Shown: positions 1-7,065 of the stretch, piece by piece | Layout: each line of letters starts with the position of its first letter | Numbering within the stretch: position 1 is the first letter of the stretch | Source: Chryseobacterium gleum | Lineage (GTDB): Bacteria; Bacteroidota; Bacteroidia; Flavobacteriales_D; Sanyastnellaceae | Length of the DNA stretch: 10,011 nucleotides | Reading direction: 5' to 3' | Assembly (NCBI GenBank): GCA_945878835.1 | Contig: CAMCUG010000037.1 | Location: 1-10,011, forward strand | Translations under genes and position numbers: made by a program | The notes under the pieces: generated by a model | The model's input: only the letters and a program-made list of their open reading frames with translations | Database searches by the model: none | What the model was told of the DNA's origin: nothing

Positions 1-591
1 ACCAACGCTGTGCGTTACGACAAGACGGGTGAAATGCATTACGATGTTATTTCAGCATTTATAAAAAGTGTAAGAGGAAGTCATGCGCAAGCTGCTACGT
101 ATTACTTGGCGCGCATGATTAAAGGCGGGGAAGACCCCTTGTTCATTGCTAGACGACTGGTTATTCTTGCATCAGAAGATATTGGATTAGCGAATCCGAA
201 TGCGCTATTGATTGCGGAAGCAACTTTTCGCGCTGTTCAAAATATAGGCTGGCCAGAAGCCAGAATTCCGCTGAGTATGTGCACAGTGTATCTGGCAACC
301 AGCGCGAAAAGCAATTCTGTATATACCGCCATTGACGCGGCTTTGGCGTTGGTGGAACAAACAGGAGATCTGCCTGTTCCGATGCATCTTCGCAACGCGC
401 CAACGAAATTAATGAAGGAGTTGGGTTACGGAAAGAACTACGAATACGCTCATGCACACGAAGGGAATTTTGTTCGTCAAGAGTTTCTTCCAGAAGAAAT
501 TGCTTCGACTGATTTCTACATTCCAGGAAACAATCCGAAGGAAGCCGCAATTCTAAAATGGCTTCAAGAACGCTGGGGGACGAATGAATAA
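1..591 (+). CDS. rarA: Replication-associated recombination protein A (RarA/MgsA), C-terminal part
   Basis: The frame is open from base 1, so the 5' part lies outside the window and about 196 C-terminal residues remain. RarA is a clamp-loader-like AAA+ ATPase that acts at stalled replication forks with SSB. The visible part lacks the Walker motifs but carries the typical C-terminal block: YDKTGEMHYDVISAFIKSVRG, then YYLARMIKGGEDPLFIARRLVILASEDIGLA, then PEARIPLSMCTVYLA and PVPMHLRNAP. In the family this region forms the helical tetramerisation domain. The GTG at position 10 is not a start, because homology continues upstream of it. The stop overlaps the next gene by 8 bases (ATGAATAA), suggesting translational coupling. 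Identification is by recognised family motifs and is secure. A long antisense frame inside it is a shadow. Confidence 0.93.
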   Translation, partial: TNAVRYDKTGEMHYDVISAFIKSVRGSHAQAATYYLARMIKGGEDPLFIARRLVILASEDIGLANPNALLIAEATFRAVQNIGWPEARIPLSMCTVYLATSAKSNSVYTAIDAALALVEQTGDLPVPMHLRNAPTKLMKELGYGKNYEYAHAHEGNFVRQEFLPEEIASTDFYIPGNNPKEAAILKWLQERWGTNE

Positions 592-1654
592 TAACGCGAC
601 ACGGAACTTTGGACTCGACTTATTTCGAGCGTTGGCCATTGTGTTGGTTGTGTTGTCTCACGGAAAATTTTTGTTGAATGGAACGGTCTTGGAGAATTTT
701 CCGTTTGTGAAAATACTCGACGGTGTTGATTTGTTTTTTGTGTTAAGTGGATTTTTAATTGGAGGAATATTGTTGAAGTCTTCTTCTGAAGGGTTGAATT
801 GGCGTGGTGTTGCGCACTTCTGGAAAAGAAGGTGGTTGCGAACCTTACCGAATTATTATTTGATTTTGTTGTTGAATTTCATTTTCATTTCGTGTGGAAT
901 TATTTCCGGAGACTTAACTGTTTTCGGTTGGAAGTTTATGGTCTTCCTTCAAAATTTTACAAAGCCGCTCATTGGATTTTTCTGGGAATCGTGGAGCTTG
1001 GCAGTGGAGGAGTGGTTCTACATTTTTACTCCAGTTATGCTTTGGGGATTGCTGAAAGTGCTTCGGTTGAAATGGGCTTACCTCATAGCAACTCTTACAA
1101 TGATTGCTGTTCCCTTGATCTATCGCGCTTATTCATTTGACCCAACGCTCGACGATTTTTGGTTCGATGTGCAGGTTCGAAAGATTGTCGTGTTTAGACT
1201 CGATGCTATTGCATTCGGATTGTTGCTTGCATGGGCTTATTCGTTCTATAAAAATTTGTGGGACAAGTGGAAGAATGTAGCGCTCGTTTTAGGATTGGCA
1301 ATTGTTTTATTCCTGTTGAATAACGGTGCTTCGAATACCACGTTTTATCGTCAAGTGTTTTATTTCAGTATAACACCTTTAGCCATTGCGCTCATCCTTC
1401 CTTGGTTTGAAGGAATTTCTTCTTCTTGGAAACGCCTGGTTGCAGCGGTGACGCACATCAGTAAAATTTCCTATTCGATGTATTTAATTAACCTCGCATT
1501 GGTTGCGCAAGTTATCGGATTGAATTATCCCGTTACTGGAAATGCAGATGGAATTATGAAGTACCTTATTTATTGGGGAATTGTGATTGGCGCTTCTTCG
1601 CTGCTTTATTACGTTGTTGAGAGGCCGATTCTGAAATGGCGGGACAAGGCCTAA
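584..1654 (+). CDS. Acyltransferase family 3 (OafA/YrhL-type) integral membrane protein
   Basis: This 356-residue polytopic inner-membrane protein has about ten hydrophobic segments. Family 3 acyltransferases move acetyl or other acyl groups onto surface glycans, lipids or secondary metabolites. Visible hallmarks are R15-X10-H26 in the first membrane segment (FRALAIVLVVLSHG), VDLFFVLSGFLIGG (48-61), a KRRWLRTLPNYY loop (81-92), SWSLAVEEWFY (136-146) with the conserved acidic pair, RLDAIAFGLLLAW (205-217) and a closing ERPILKW (346-352). The length is normal for a stand-alone domain with no SGNH extension. The ATG at 584 lies inside the end of rarA, so its expression probably depends on rarA. 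The acceptor cannot be told from sequence. The glycan genes at 7078-9402 are too far away, and separated by opposite-strand genes, to be called partners. Confidence 0.9.
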   Translation: MNNNATRNFGLDLFRALAIVLVVLSHGKFLLNGTVLENFPFVKILDGVDLFFVLSGFLIGGILLKSSSEGLNWRGVAHFWKRRWLRTLPNYYLILLLNFIFISCGIISGDLTVFGWKFMVFLQNFTKPLIGFFWESWSLAVEEWFYIFTPVMLWGLLKVLRLKWAYLIATLTMIAVPLIYRAYSFDPTLDDFWFDVQVRKIVVFRLDAIAFGLLLAWAYSFYKNLWDKWKNVALVLGLAIVLFLLNNGASNTTFYRQVFYFSITPLAIALILPWFEGISSSWKRLVAAVTHISKISYSMYLINLALVAQVIGLNYPVTGNADGIMKYLIYWGIVIGASSLLYYVVERPILKWRDKA

Positions 1655-1682
1655 CACCTTCGGTGATGACAATCTTCGATTG
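1655..1682. repeat. Two mini-hairpins spaced by ATGA
   Basis: Directly after the acyltransferase stop are two perfect inverted repeats, CACC-ttc-GGTG (1655-1665) and CAATC-ttc-GATTG (1670-1682), separated by ATGA. On the minus strand this reads as hairpin-TCAT-hairpin with gaa loops, the same design as the five-unit array at 2738-2807. No T-run follows, so a classical intrinsic terminator is unlikely. The second hairpin abuts the pyrD promoter. Confidence 0.7.
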
Positions 1683-1697
1683 ATCGATGAGATGCTG

Positions 1698-1705
1698 TAT
1701 TTTTG
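1698..1705 (+). promoter_or_regulatory. Bacteroidota -7 promoter element for pyrD
   Basis: TATTTTTG matches the Bacteroidota TAnnTTTG -7 consensus exactly. The upstream -33 element is weak: TTCG at 1675-1678 gives 19-bp spacing with one mismatch to TTTG. Transcription starting about 5-7 nt after the box would begin at or beside the ATG at 1710, giving a leaderless or nearly leaderless mRNA. Confidence 0.6.
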
Positions 1706-1709
1706 CAAT

Positions 1710-2729
1710 ATGTATAAGATTCTGATTAAACCTTTCTTTTTTCTATTCAATCCAGAGAAGGCGCATTACTTGGCGATGGATCTTTTGAAATTCACAACGA
1801 AAATTCCTGGAGGAAGACTTATTTTGAAATCAATTTTCAAAGCTCAAGAAAATAAGACTGAAGTAGCTGGAATTTCATTTCCAAATAAAGTAGGATTGGC
1901 TGCGGGGTTCGATAAGGATGCAAGGTGGATAGATGAGCTAGCGTTATTAGGTTTCGGACATGTTGAAGTAGGAACACTTACACCGAAGGCGCAACCGGGA
2001 AATGACAAGCCGAGATTGTTTCGTCTTCCTTTAGACAGCGGTTTAATCAACCGCATGGGGTTTAATAACGGTGGTGTTGCAGATGCCGCGCAACGATTAA
2101 GAAAACGTAAATCGAATATTATCGTCGGAGGAAATATTGGAAAGAATAAAATCACTCCGAACGAAGATGCACTAAACGATTATTTAATCTGTTTGAATGC
2201 ACTTCACGATTGTGTCGATTACTTTGCAGTAAATGTTAGTTCTCCGAATACACCCGGATTGCGCGAGCTACAAGAGAAAGAGCCATTAATGAAAATTCTT
2301 TCTGCACTTTCTGAAAAAAATAAATCCTTTCCAAAACCTCGTCCAATTTTTTTGAAAATCGCTCCAGACTTAACCGAATCTCAATTGAACGACATTGTTG
2401 AGATCGTTCTTGAAACTAAAATCGCTGGAGTTATCGCAACCAATACCACCATCTCTCGCGATCATTTGCAAACGAATTCAGATGTCGTTCAGAACATTGG
2501 AATGGGCGGTCTAAGTGGAGCACCTGTGCGAAACAGATCAACGGAAGTCATTCATTATTTAAATCAAAAATTGAATGGCGCATTTCCAATTATTGGTGTC
2601 GGTGGAATTCACACGTCAAAAGATGCGCAAGAAAAATTTGATGCTGGTTCTTCATTGGTTCAAGTATACACAGGCTTTATCTACGAAGGTCCTGCTATCG
2701 CTCGCAACATCGTAAACAACATTCACTAA
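1710..2729 (+). CDS. pyrD: Dihydroorotate dehydrogenase (quinone), class 2
   Basis: This enzyme oxidises dihydroorotate to orotate in pyrimidine synthesis, passing electrons through FMN to membrane quinone. The 339-residue product has the class 2 N-terminal membrane-association helix (MYKILIKPFFFLFNPEKAHY). It then shows GLAAGFDKD (63-70), GTLTPKAQPGNDKPRLFRL (88-106) and NRMGFNNGG (114-122). NVSSPNTPGLREL (175-187) places the class 2 catalytic serine at S178. GGLSGAPVR (266-274) and IIGVGGI (294-300) form the FMN phosphate site. The reading frame extends upstream to a TTG at 1680 and an ATG at 1692. I chose 1710 because the family begins with MYK-like residues there and the -7 box at 1698-1705 would otherwise be inside the coding sequence. 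Mini-hairpin repeats bracket the gene. Confidence 0.95.
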   Translation: MYKILIKPFFFLFNPEKAHYLAMDLLKFTTKIPGGRLILKSIFKAQENKTEVAGISFPNKVGLAAGFDKDARWIDELALLGFGHVEVGTLTPKAQPGNDKPRLFRLPLDSGLINRMGFNNGGVADAAQRLRKRKSNIIVGGNIGKNKITPNEDALNDYLICLNALHDCVDYFAVNVSSPNTPGLRELQEKEPLMKILSALSEKNKSFPKPRPIFLKIAPDLTESQLNDIVEIVLETKIAGVIATNTTISRDHLQTNSDVVQNIGMGGLSGAPVRNRSTEVIHYLNQKLNGAFPIIGVGGIHTSKDAQEKFDAGSSLVQVYTGFIYEGPAIARNIVNNIH

Positions 2730-2737
2730 CCTCCCAT

Positions 2738-2807
2738 CGCCAAGCGTCATCCGCAACGCGGTCATCACCGAAGGTGTCATCGGCTTGCCGTCATCAATCT
2801 AAGATTG
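2738..2807. repeat. Array of five mini-hairpins joined by TCAT
   Basis: Five consecutive perfect inverted repeats are separated by exactly TCAT: CGC-caa-GCG (2738-2746), CCGC-aac-GCGG (2751-2761), CACC-gaa-GGTG (2766-2776), CGGC-tt-GCCG (2781-2790) and CAATCT-a-AGATTG (2795-2807). Arm sequences differ while symmetry and spacer are kept, so the conserved property is structure, not sequence. It starts 8 bases after the pyrD stop. No poly-T follows, so a standard terminator is not supported. Positions 2761-2777 are an exact reverse complement of 1654-1670 upstream of pyrD. Confidence 0.75.
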
Positions 2808-2880
2808 TGATGCAGTAATGGTGAATAACTCTGTTGATATGTGTGAATCTCACTTTCGTCGCAAGGCTTCGTATGCCGTT

Positions 2881-2888
2881 TATTTTTG
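2881..2888 (+). promoter_or_regulatory. Candidate -7 promoter element for the 183-residue gene
   Basis: TATTTTTG is an exact match to the Bacteroidota TAnnTTTG -7 consensus, 34 bases before the next ATG. It predicts a 5' leader of about 28-30 nt. No clear -33 element is visible. The leader contains an imperfect 16-nt duplication beginning AAAATCG at 2891 and 2907. Confidence 0.5.
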
Positions 2889-2922
2889 ATAAAATCGAAA
2901 GGTTAAAAAATCGTTAAGGCAT

Positions 2923-3474
2923 ATGATTACATTTTTTGGAAAAAAGAAAGTCTCAGCGGAACGCGCAGCAACCCTGTTCGTGAATACTCTGTTGGATTCA
3001 GTGGAAGGTGGATTTGCTGAAGTAGCTGGATTTATCCGCGACACGCCCGAGTTTGTTATTACGCCGGAGATTAGTGATGAGGAATATGGCAAATTCTTAA
3101 TGATTGCCATTGTAGGAAACTTCAACTACTTGAATGAGCATTTCCGCGATGGTGAAGGTGATTTAATTGTTCAGCATTGTATAGATCAGTTTGCACCTGT
3201 TTTCGATTTATCTCCAGTTGTATTTCAAGCTAAATTGAACGAATACAAGAAGTTCATGGCTCATGTGAATTTCCCATCAAAGAATATTCTTTACAGCATG
3301 TCCAAGGCTGTATTCTTCAAATATGAATTGAATCAATACCAAGACGAATATTTCAGAAGCATGAATACGCCGAATCCAATTTTCTTAAAGAGCATGGATG
3401 AAGTGTTGCGTAATTTCATATGGGATTGGGAAGCCTTCTGCGACAAGTACAAGGTTCAGTTATCCTCTATTTAG
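2923..3474 (+). CDS. Hypothetical protein, 183 residues, no recognised family
   Basis: I do not recognise this protein. It begins MITFFGKKK, has no signal peptide or membrane segment, and appears soluble and acidic. Its composition suggests mostly alpha-helix: AATLFVNTLLDSVEGGFAEVAGFI (residues 15-38), a central stretch with NFNYLNEHFRDGEGD, and an aromatic-rich C-terminal third (MSKAVFFKYELNQYQDEYFRSM, then WDWEAFCDKYK). There is no obvious catalytic, nucleotide-binding or metal-binding motif. The ATG at 2923 is supported by an upstream -7 element at 2881-2888. It probably forms a single-gene transcript: the gap upstream is 193 bases, and downstream it meets the minus-strand peptidase gene tail-to-tail with a 4-base overlap. 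Codon use resembles its neighbours, so it is likely a real gene. Confidence 0.8.
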   Translation: MITFFGKKKVSAERAATLFVNTLLDSVEGGFAEVAGFIRDTPEFVITPEISDEEYGKFLMIAIVGNFNYLNEHFRDGEGDLIVQHCIDQFAPVFDLSPVVFQAKLNEYKKFMAHVNFPSKNILYSMSKAVFFKYELNQYQDEYFRSMNTPNPIFLKSMDEVLRNFIWDWEAFCDKYKVQLSSI

Positions 3475-4961
3475 TTCTGAAGGAAAAACTCTAAGAAAGT
3501 ATCTTTTCTAGATTTCAAATCTTCTAAGTTTTGTTCCAGCGAAACATTCGGAAGTATGGGTGTTCGCGAATAACTAAAACTGTTGTTGTAGTTATATCGT
3601 ATAGTAGGCACTGAATGCGTAATTCCCGATTCAGTAAGTTGAACAGCTGCAGCATTTCCCCATGTTCCGTTAGCTGTTGCGTTACATGGAGTTCCAATGA
3701 GTTTTGCGCGATGATTATTTTGAAGAAGCTGCGCGAAATCGCAGGCAGCAGATACCGTATTTCCGTTCATAAAGACAGATAGCTTTCCTGTGTAAACTTG
3801 CTCTTGACGCTGACGTTGGGGAATGCTGAAAAAGGCGGTGTCGGATTCTTTCAAGGGCGTTTGACTCAACAAGTAGTATTGGTACATATCTTCATTCCGC
3901 TTGAATCTTTTTTCAGTCGACTTTGGGAAATGTTTCATTCTGAAATTAGAAACAATCTGATACGAATAGTCACTCGATTTCCAAATGATATTGCTCGGTG
4001 TATTCAATCCATTAGGCATTAGAAATGAGCAGAGGTATTCAACCATGGCACTTGAACCTCCCGGATTATCGCGCACGTCAATGGCAATGTCACGAATGCC
4101 TAACTCACGAGTGGCTTGAAAGAACTTTCTAATTTTTTTAACGTCGTTTTGGAAAGGACGAGAGGAGAAGGAGTGAACTTTTAAAATAGCTTTTCCTTCA
4201 TTCAAATAAAAAGTAGCTTCTACATTTTTTTTATTCTGGTTGAAATAATCTCGTCGAATTTTTTGAAGTTCTTTCGGACTTACAAGTGTCACAGTCACAC
4301 TATCTAACTTTCCTTCATTCTGAAATACGATTGATTCAAAATCACCTTCTTGCTGCGTGGGATTAGCAAAGAACTGCGAAGGGGTGTAGTAATAAGGAGC
4401 AGCTTCATTGCTGGCATTCATGGCCTGTCCTTCGTCGACGCTCCATTGTTTCGACAAAGCATGCAATTCCATCATCGATAATTTTCCAACGGAAATAATC
4501 TCACTTCCAACAGGAGGACCTCCGATGTAATCTTCTTCCACATAAAATTTCCCATCTATGGGTTGAATGAACAAAGGCAAAAAGCCGGAGTCGTATCCGC
4601 ACGATTCGAACAGAAGTCGAAAGACATGCGTCTGCAAATGCGAGTCTTCAACGACACGAATAAATCGATTTAAATTTTGAGCATGTTGAATCATTGTTCT
4701 GTCTTCAGAATAATAGTCAAACGCTTTTTTGTAAGCTTCGCCAAGTGCCTCCTTTCCGCAATAGGCGAATGGATCTGGATGAACAGCAAGAAGTTTTTCT
4801 TCGAGTTCAATAAGATCTTCAACTAAAAAATCTTTGCAAATGCGTTCAATATTTCGTTCGCATCGATAATACGCCTTTGAATTCGGATCGAAGCACGTGT
4901 CTGACTGCGCCGATAGTGGAACAGCAGTAAAAAGAAAGAAGACCGAAAAAACTTTACGCAC
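3471..4961 (-). CDS. Exported S41-family serine peptidase (S41B/tricorn-like)
   Basis: The 496-residue product starts with a clear signal peptide (MRKVFSVFFLFTAVPLSAQ), predicting export to the periplasm or cell surface. S41 features are present in order: VEDSHLQTH (104-112) matching the D-x-H segment, a PDZ-like stretch around 125-165 (IQPIDGKFYVEEDYIGGPPVGSEIISVG), IAIDVRDNPGG (292-302), and NTVSAACDFAQLL (401-413) with probable nucleophile S404. The lysine of the CtpA/Prc class, expected 25 residues after the serine, is a threonine here, and H108 is present. The protein therefore looks closer to the Ser-His S41B/tricorn-core type. The start is GTG, directly after the paaZ TAA and in the same frame. 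No later methionine precedes residue 90, and only the GTG preserves the signal peptide. Substrate is unknown. Confidence 0.82.
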   Translation of the reverse strand: MRKVFSVFFLFTAVPLSAQSDTCFDPNSKAYYRCERNIERICKDFLVEDLIELEEKLLAVHPDPFAYCGKEALGEAYKKAFDYYSEDRTMIQHAQNLNRFIRVVEDSHLQTHVFRLLFESCGYDSGFLPLFIQPIDGKFYVEEDYIGGPPVGSEIISVGKLSMMELHALSKQWSVDEGQAMNASNEAAPYYYTPSQFFANPTQQEGDFESIVFQNEGKLDSVTVTLVSPKELQKIRRDYFNQNKKNVEATFYLNEGKAILKVHSFSSRPFQNDVKKIRKFFQATRELGIRDIAIDVRDNPGGSSAMVEYLCSFLMPNGLNTPSNIIWKSSDYSYQIVSNFRMKHFPKSTEKRFKRNEDMYQYYLLSQTPLKESDTAFFSIPQRQRQEQVYTGKLSVFMNGNTVSAACDFAQLLQNNHRAKLIGTPCNATANGTWGNAAAVQLTESGITHSVPTIRYNYNNSFSYSRTPILPNVSLEQNLEDLKSRKDTFLEFFLQN

Positions 4962-7007
4962 TTATTCTTCGTTGCGTTTTTTAACCATCGTAAGAATTGT
5001 TGCAAGAGCAACAGTCTCTCCCGTTTCATCATAAACATCAACCAAGAACTTCACAATGCCTTTCGGTATGTCGTCTTCGCTGCGTTTCTCTTGAGCAATC
5101 TTCTCCTTCACGGTAAAGCGAACAGCTATGGTCATTCCCGGATAAACAGGTTTCGTGAAGCGCGCTTCATCAATCCCGTAATTCAACAAAACTGGACCTT
5201 TCTTCGCATCAACAAACAAGCCTGCTGCTTTCGATAAAACGAAATATCCGTGAGCTACGCGGCGCTCGAAAATTGTTCCTTCCAAAGAGGTAGCGTCCAT
5301 GTGGGCGTAGAAATTATCGCCACTCACATTCGCAAAGTTCACAATGTCGGCCTCTGAAACGGTGTGCTTATGTGTGAAGACGGTGTCTCCAACAACGAGG
5401 TCTTCGAAATGCTGACGGAACAAATGCGGTTGCGCTTCGGCTTGATCTCCGCCTTGCTGATAAACGCCAGTGATAGCCGTTAGCATTGTTGGAGAACCTT
5501 GAATAGCTGTGCGTTGCATGTAATGAAGAACACCACGCTTTCCGCCCATTTCTTCTCCGCCGCCGGCACGGCCAGGACCTCCGTGAACAAGCATAGGCAT
5601 TGGGCTTCCGTGACCGGTGCTTTCTTTCGCGCTCGCTCTGTTCAACACTAAAATTCTTCCGTGATGCGTTGCGGCATTCAAAACAAAATCGCGCGCAATG
5701 TTCGTGTCGTTTGTAGTGATGCTACATACCAAACTTCCTTTTCCTAATTTAGAAAGGGCCACCGCTTCTTCCGTTGTGCTATAAGGCATTAGGGTAGAGA
5801 TAGGTCCGAAGGCTTCAATGTTGTGTGAACTTAATTTTTCGAACGGTTTGTCGTTCAACAAAAGCGTAGGAGACATGAATGCACCTTTCGAATCTTCCGC
5901 TTCAATAAGGCTAATGACATCGTTTCCAAATACAACCTCACTTTGTTTTTTCAATTCATTCAACGCTGCAAGAACATCTTCGCGTTGCGCTTTTCCAGCC
6001 AATGATCCCATACGAACTTTTTCATTTCGAGGATCACCGATAGCAGTCTGTCCAAGTGCTTTCACAAGCGCTTCTTGAACGTCTGACAAGTATTTTTCAG
6101 GAACGATTATTCTTCTCACTGCGGTACATTTTTGTCCGCACTTCACGGTAATTTCTTTGCGCACTTCCTTCACGAATAAATCAAATTCTTCTGTGCCCGG
6201 TGCTGCGTCTAGTCCAAGAATAGCGGCATTCAAAGAGTCGGCTTCCATATTGAACGGAATGGATTGGTCTACCAATCTTGGATGTTGCTTCAACATTTTT
6301 CCGGTTGAAGCAGAACCTGTGAAAGTAACTACGTCTTGCATTTCCAAATGATCGAAAATCCCGTTGGCACTTCCGCAGATCAATTGCAAAGCACCTTCCG
6401 GAAGAATTCCAGATGCATGAATATCGCGAACCACGACTTCAGTAACATAAGAAGTAAGCGTTGCAGGTTTCACCACCGCAGGAACACCCGCCAATAAATT
6501 CACCGCTATCTTTTCCAACATTCCCCATACAGGGAAATTGAATGCGTTAATGTGCAGCGCAACGCCTTCCTTCGGAACCATAATGTGGTGACCAATGAAG
6601 GTGCCTTCTTTCGAAAGTTTCGCCAATTCTCCGTCTACATAAAAAGAAGAGTCAGGAAACTGCTTGCGCAACGAAGCGTAAGCAAATAGATTTCCAATAC
6701 CACCGTCAATATCAATCCAAGAGTCAATCTTTGTAGCACCGGTCTTCACGCTTACAGCGTAATACGCGGCTTTGCGCTCGGTGAGATAAAGCGCAAGTGC
6801 CTTCAACATTCTTCCGCGTTCTTGGAAAGTCATTTTGCGAAGGGCAGGGCCTCCGGTCTCGCGACCGTAATTCAACATGGCGCCGAAATCTAATCCGGTG
6901 CTGTCTGCTACCGTAACCAATTCTCCGTTCACAGCATCGAACAATTCTGTGCCGGTTCCGCTTCCTGAAACCCATTGCCCGAAGGCGAAATTTTGAAGTT
7001 TTTGCAT
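4962..7007 (-). CDS. paaZ: Bifunctional oxepin-CoA hydrolase / 3-oxo-5,6-dehydrosuberyl-CoA semialdehyde dehydrogenase
   Basis: PaaZ opens the oxepin-CoA ring with its C-terminal MaoC-type hydratase and oxidises the resulting aldehyde with its N-terminal aldehyde dehydrogenase in aerobic phenylacetyl-CoA degradation. The 681-residue length equals that of the E. coli enzyme. The dehydrogenase domain (about 1-520) shows NAFNFPVWG (154-162), FTGSASTGK (229-237), general base E255 in NMEADSLN and nucleophile C294 in GQKCTAV. The MaoC domain (about 530-680) shows VSGDNFYAHMD with D564 and H569, then RRVAHGYFVLS. All key residues for both activities are present. The ATG at 7007 fits the family N-terminus (MQKLQNF). 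Downstream it joins the peptidase gene with no gap. No other paa gene is in the window, so participation in full phenylacetate degradation is inferred. Confidence 0.93.
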   Translation of the reverse strand: MQKLQNFAFGQWVSGSGTGTELFDAVNGELVTVADSTGLDFGAMLNYGRETGGPALRKMTFQERGRMLKALALYLTERKAAYYAVSVKTGATKIDSWIDIDGGIGNLFAYASLRKQFPDSSFYVDGELAKLSKEGTFIGHHIMVPKEGVALHINAFNFPVWGMLEKIAVNLLAGVPAVVKPATLTSYVTEVVVRDIHASGILPEGALQLICGSANGIFDHLEMQDVVTFTGSASTGKMLKQHPRLVDQSIPFNMEADSLNAAILGLDAAPGTEEFDLFVKEVRKEITVKCGQKCTAVRRIIVPEKYLSDVQEALVKALGQTAIGDPRNEKVRMGSLAGKAQREDVLAALNELKKQSEVVFGNDVISLIEAEDSKGAFMSPTLLLNDKPFEKLSSHNIEAFGPISTLMPYSTTEEAVALSKLGKGSLVCSITTNDTNIARDFVLNAATHHGRILVLNRASAKESTGHGSPMPMLVHGGPGRAGGGEEMGGKRGVLHYMQRTAIQGSPTMLTAITGVYQQGGDQAEAQPHLFRQHFEDLVVGDTVFTHKHTVSEADIVNFANVSGDNFYAHMDATSLEGTIFERRVAHGYFVLSKAAGLFVDAKKGPVLLNYGIDEARFTKPVYPGMTIAVRFTVKEKIAQEKRSEDDIPKGIVKFLVDVYDETGETVALATILTMVKKRNEE

Positions 7008-7025
7008 CTGATTTTTCTCTTGTTG

Positions 7026-7033
7026 CGAAGTTA
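7026..7033 (-). promoter_or_regulatory. Weak candidate -7 element for paaZ
   Basis: On the minus strand TAACTTCG differs at one base from TAnnTTTG and lies 18 bases before the paaZ ATG, giving a plausible short leader. No good -33 element was seen. This is the best match in the 70-base divergent gap, but it is weak. Confidence 0.3.
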
Positions 7034-7039
7034 ATCGGA

Positions 7040-7052
7040 AAGTGCCGCACTT
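7040..7052. repeat. Short inverted repeat in the divergent promoter region
   Basis: AAGTG-ccg-CACTT has perfect 5-bp arms. It lies between the candidate paaZ -7 element (7026-7033, minus) and the epimerase -7 element (7066-7073, plus), so it could be an operator acting on both genes. It also resembles, in size, the mini-hairpins around pyrD, but it has no TCAT spacer beside it. Confidence 0.4.
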
Positions 7053-7065
7053 GGAATGATTGATG

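Noticed and set aside
161..550. 129-residue antisense open frame across rarA
   Set aside because: It lies wholly inside a confidently identified gene and has no recognisable motif; it is a shadow frame.
799..1140. 113-residue plus-strand frame inside the acyltransferase gene
   Set aside because: An alternative frame within a strongly supported membrane protein, with no start signal.
1680..1709. Longer pyrD from TTG 1680 or ATG 1692
   Set aside because: The extension would put the -7 box and part of a hairpin repeat in the coding sequence, and the class 2 family starts at the MYK position.
2746..2795. GTCATC recurring every 14-15 bases, considered as a CRISPR or simple tandem repeat
   Set aside because: The conserved word is only 6 nt and the intervening segments are palindromes, not spacers; the hairpin-array description fits better.
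2795..2830. Intrinsic terminator for pyrD at the last hairpin
   Set aside because: The 6-bp AT-rich stem is not followed by a T-run.
4823..5041. Minus-strand frame across the paaZ/peptidase junction
   Set aside because: An alternative frame overlapping two supported genes, with no independent signal.
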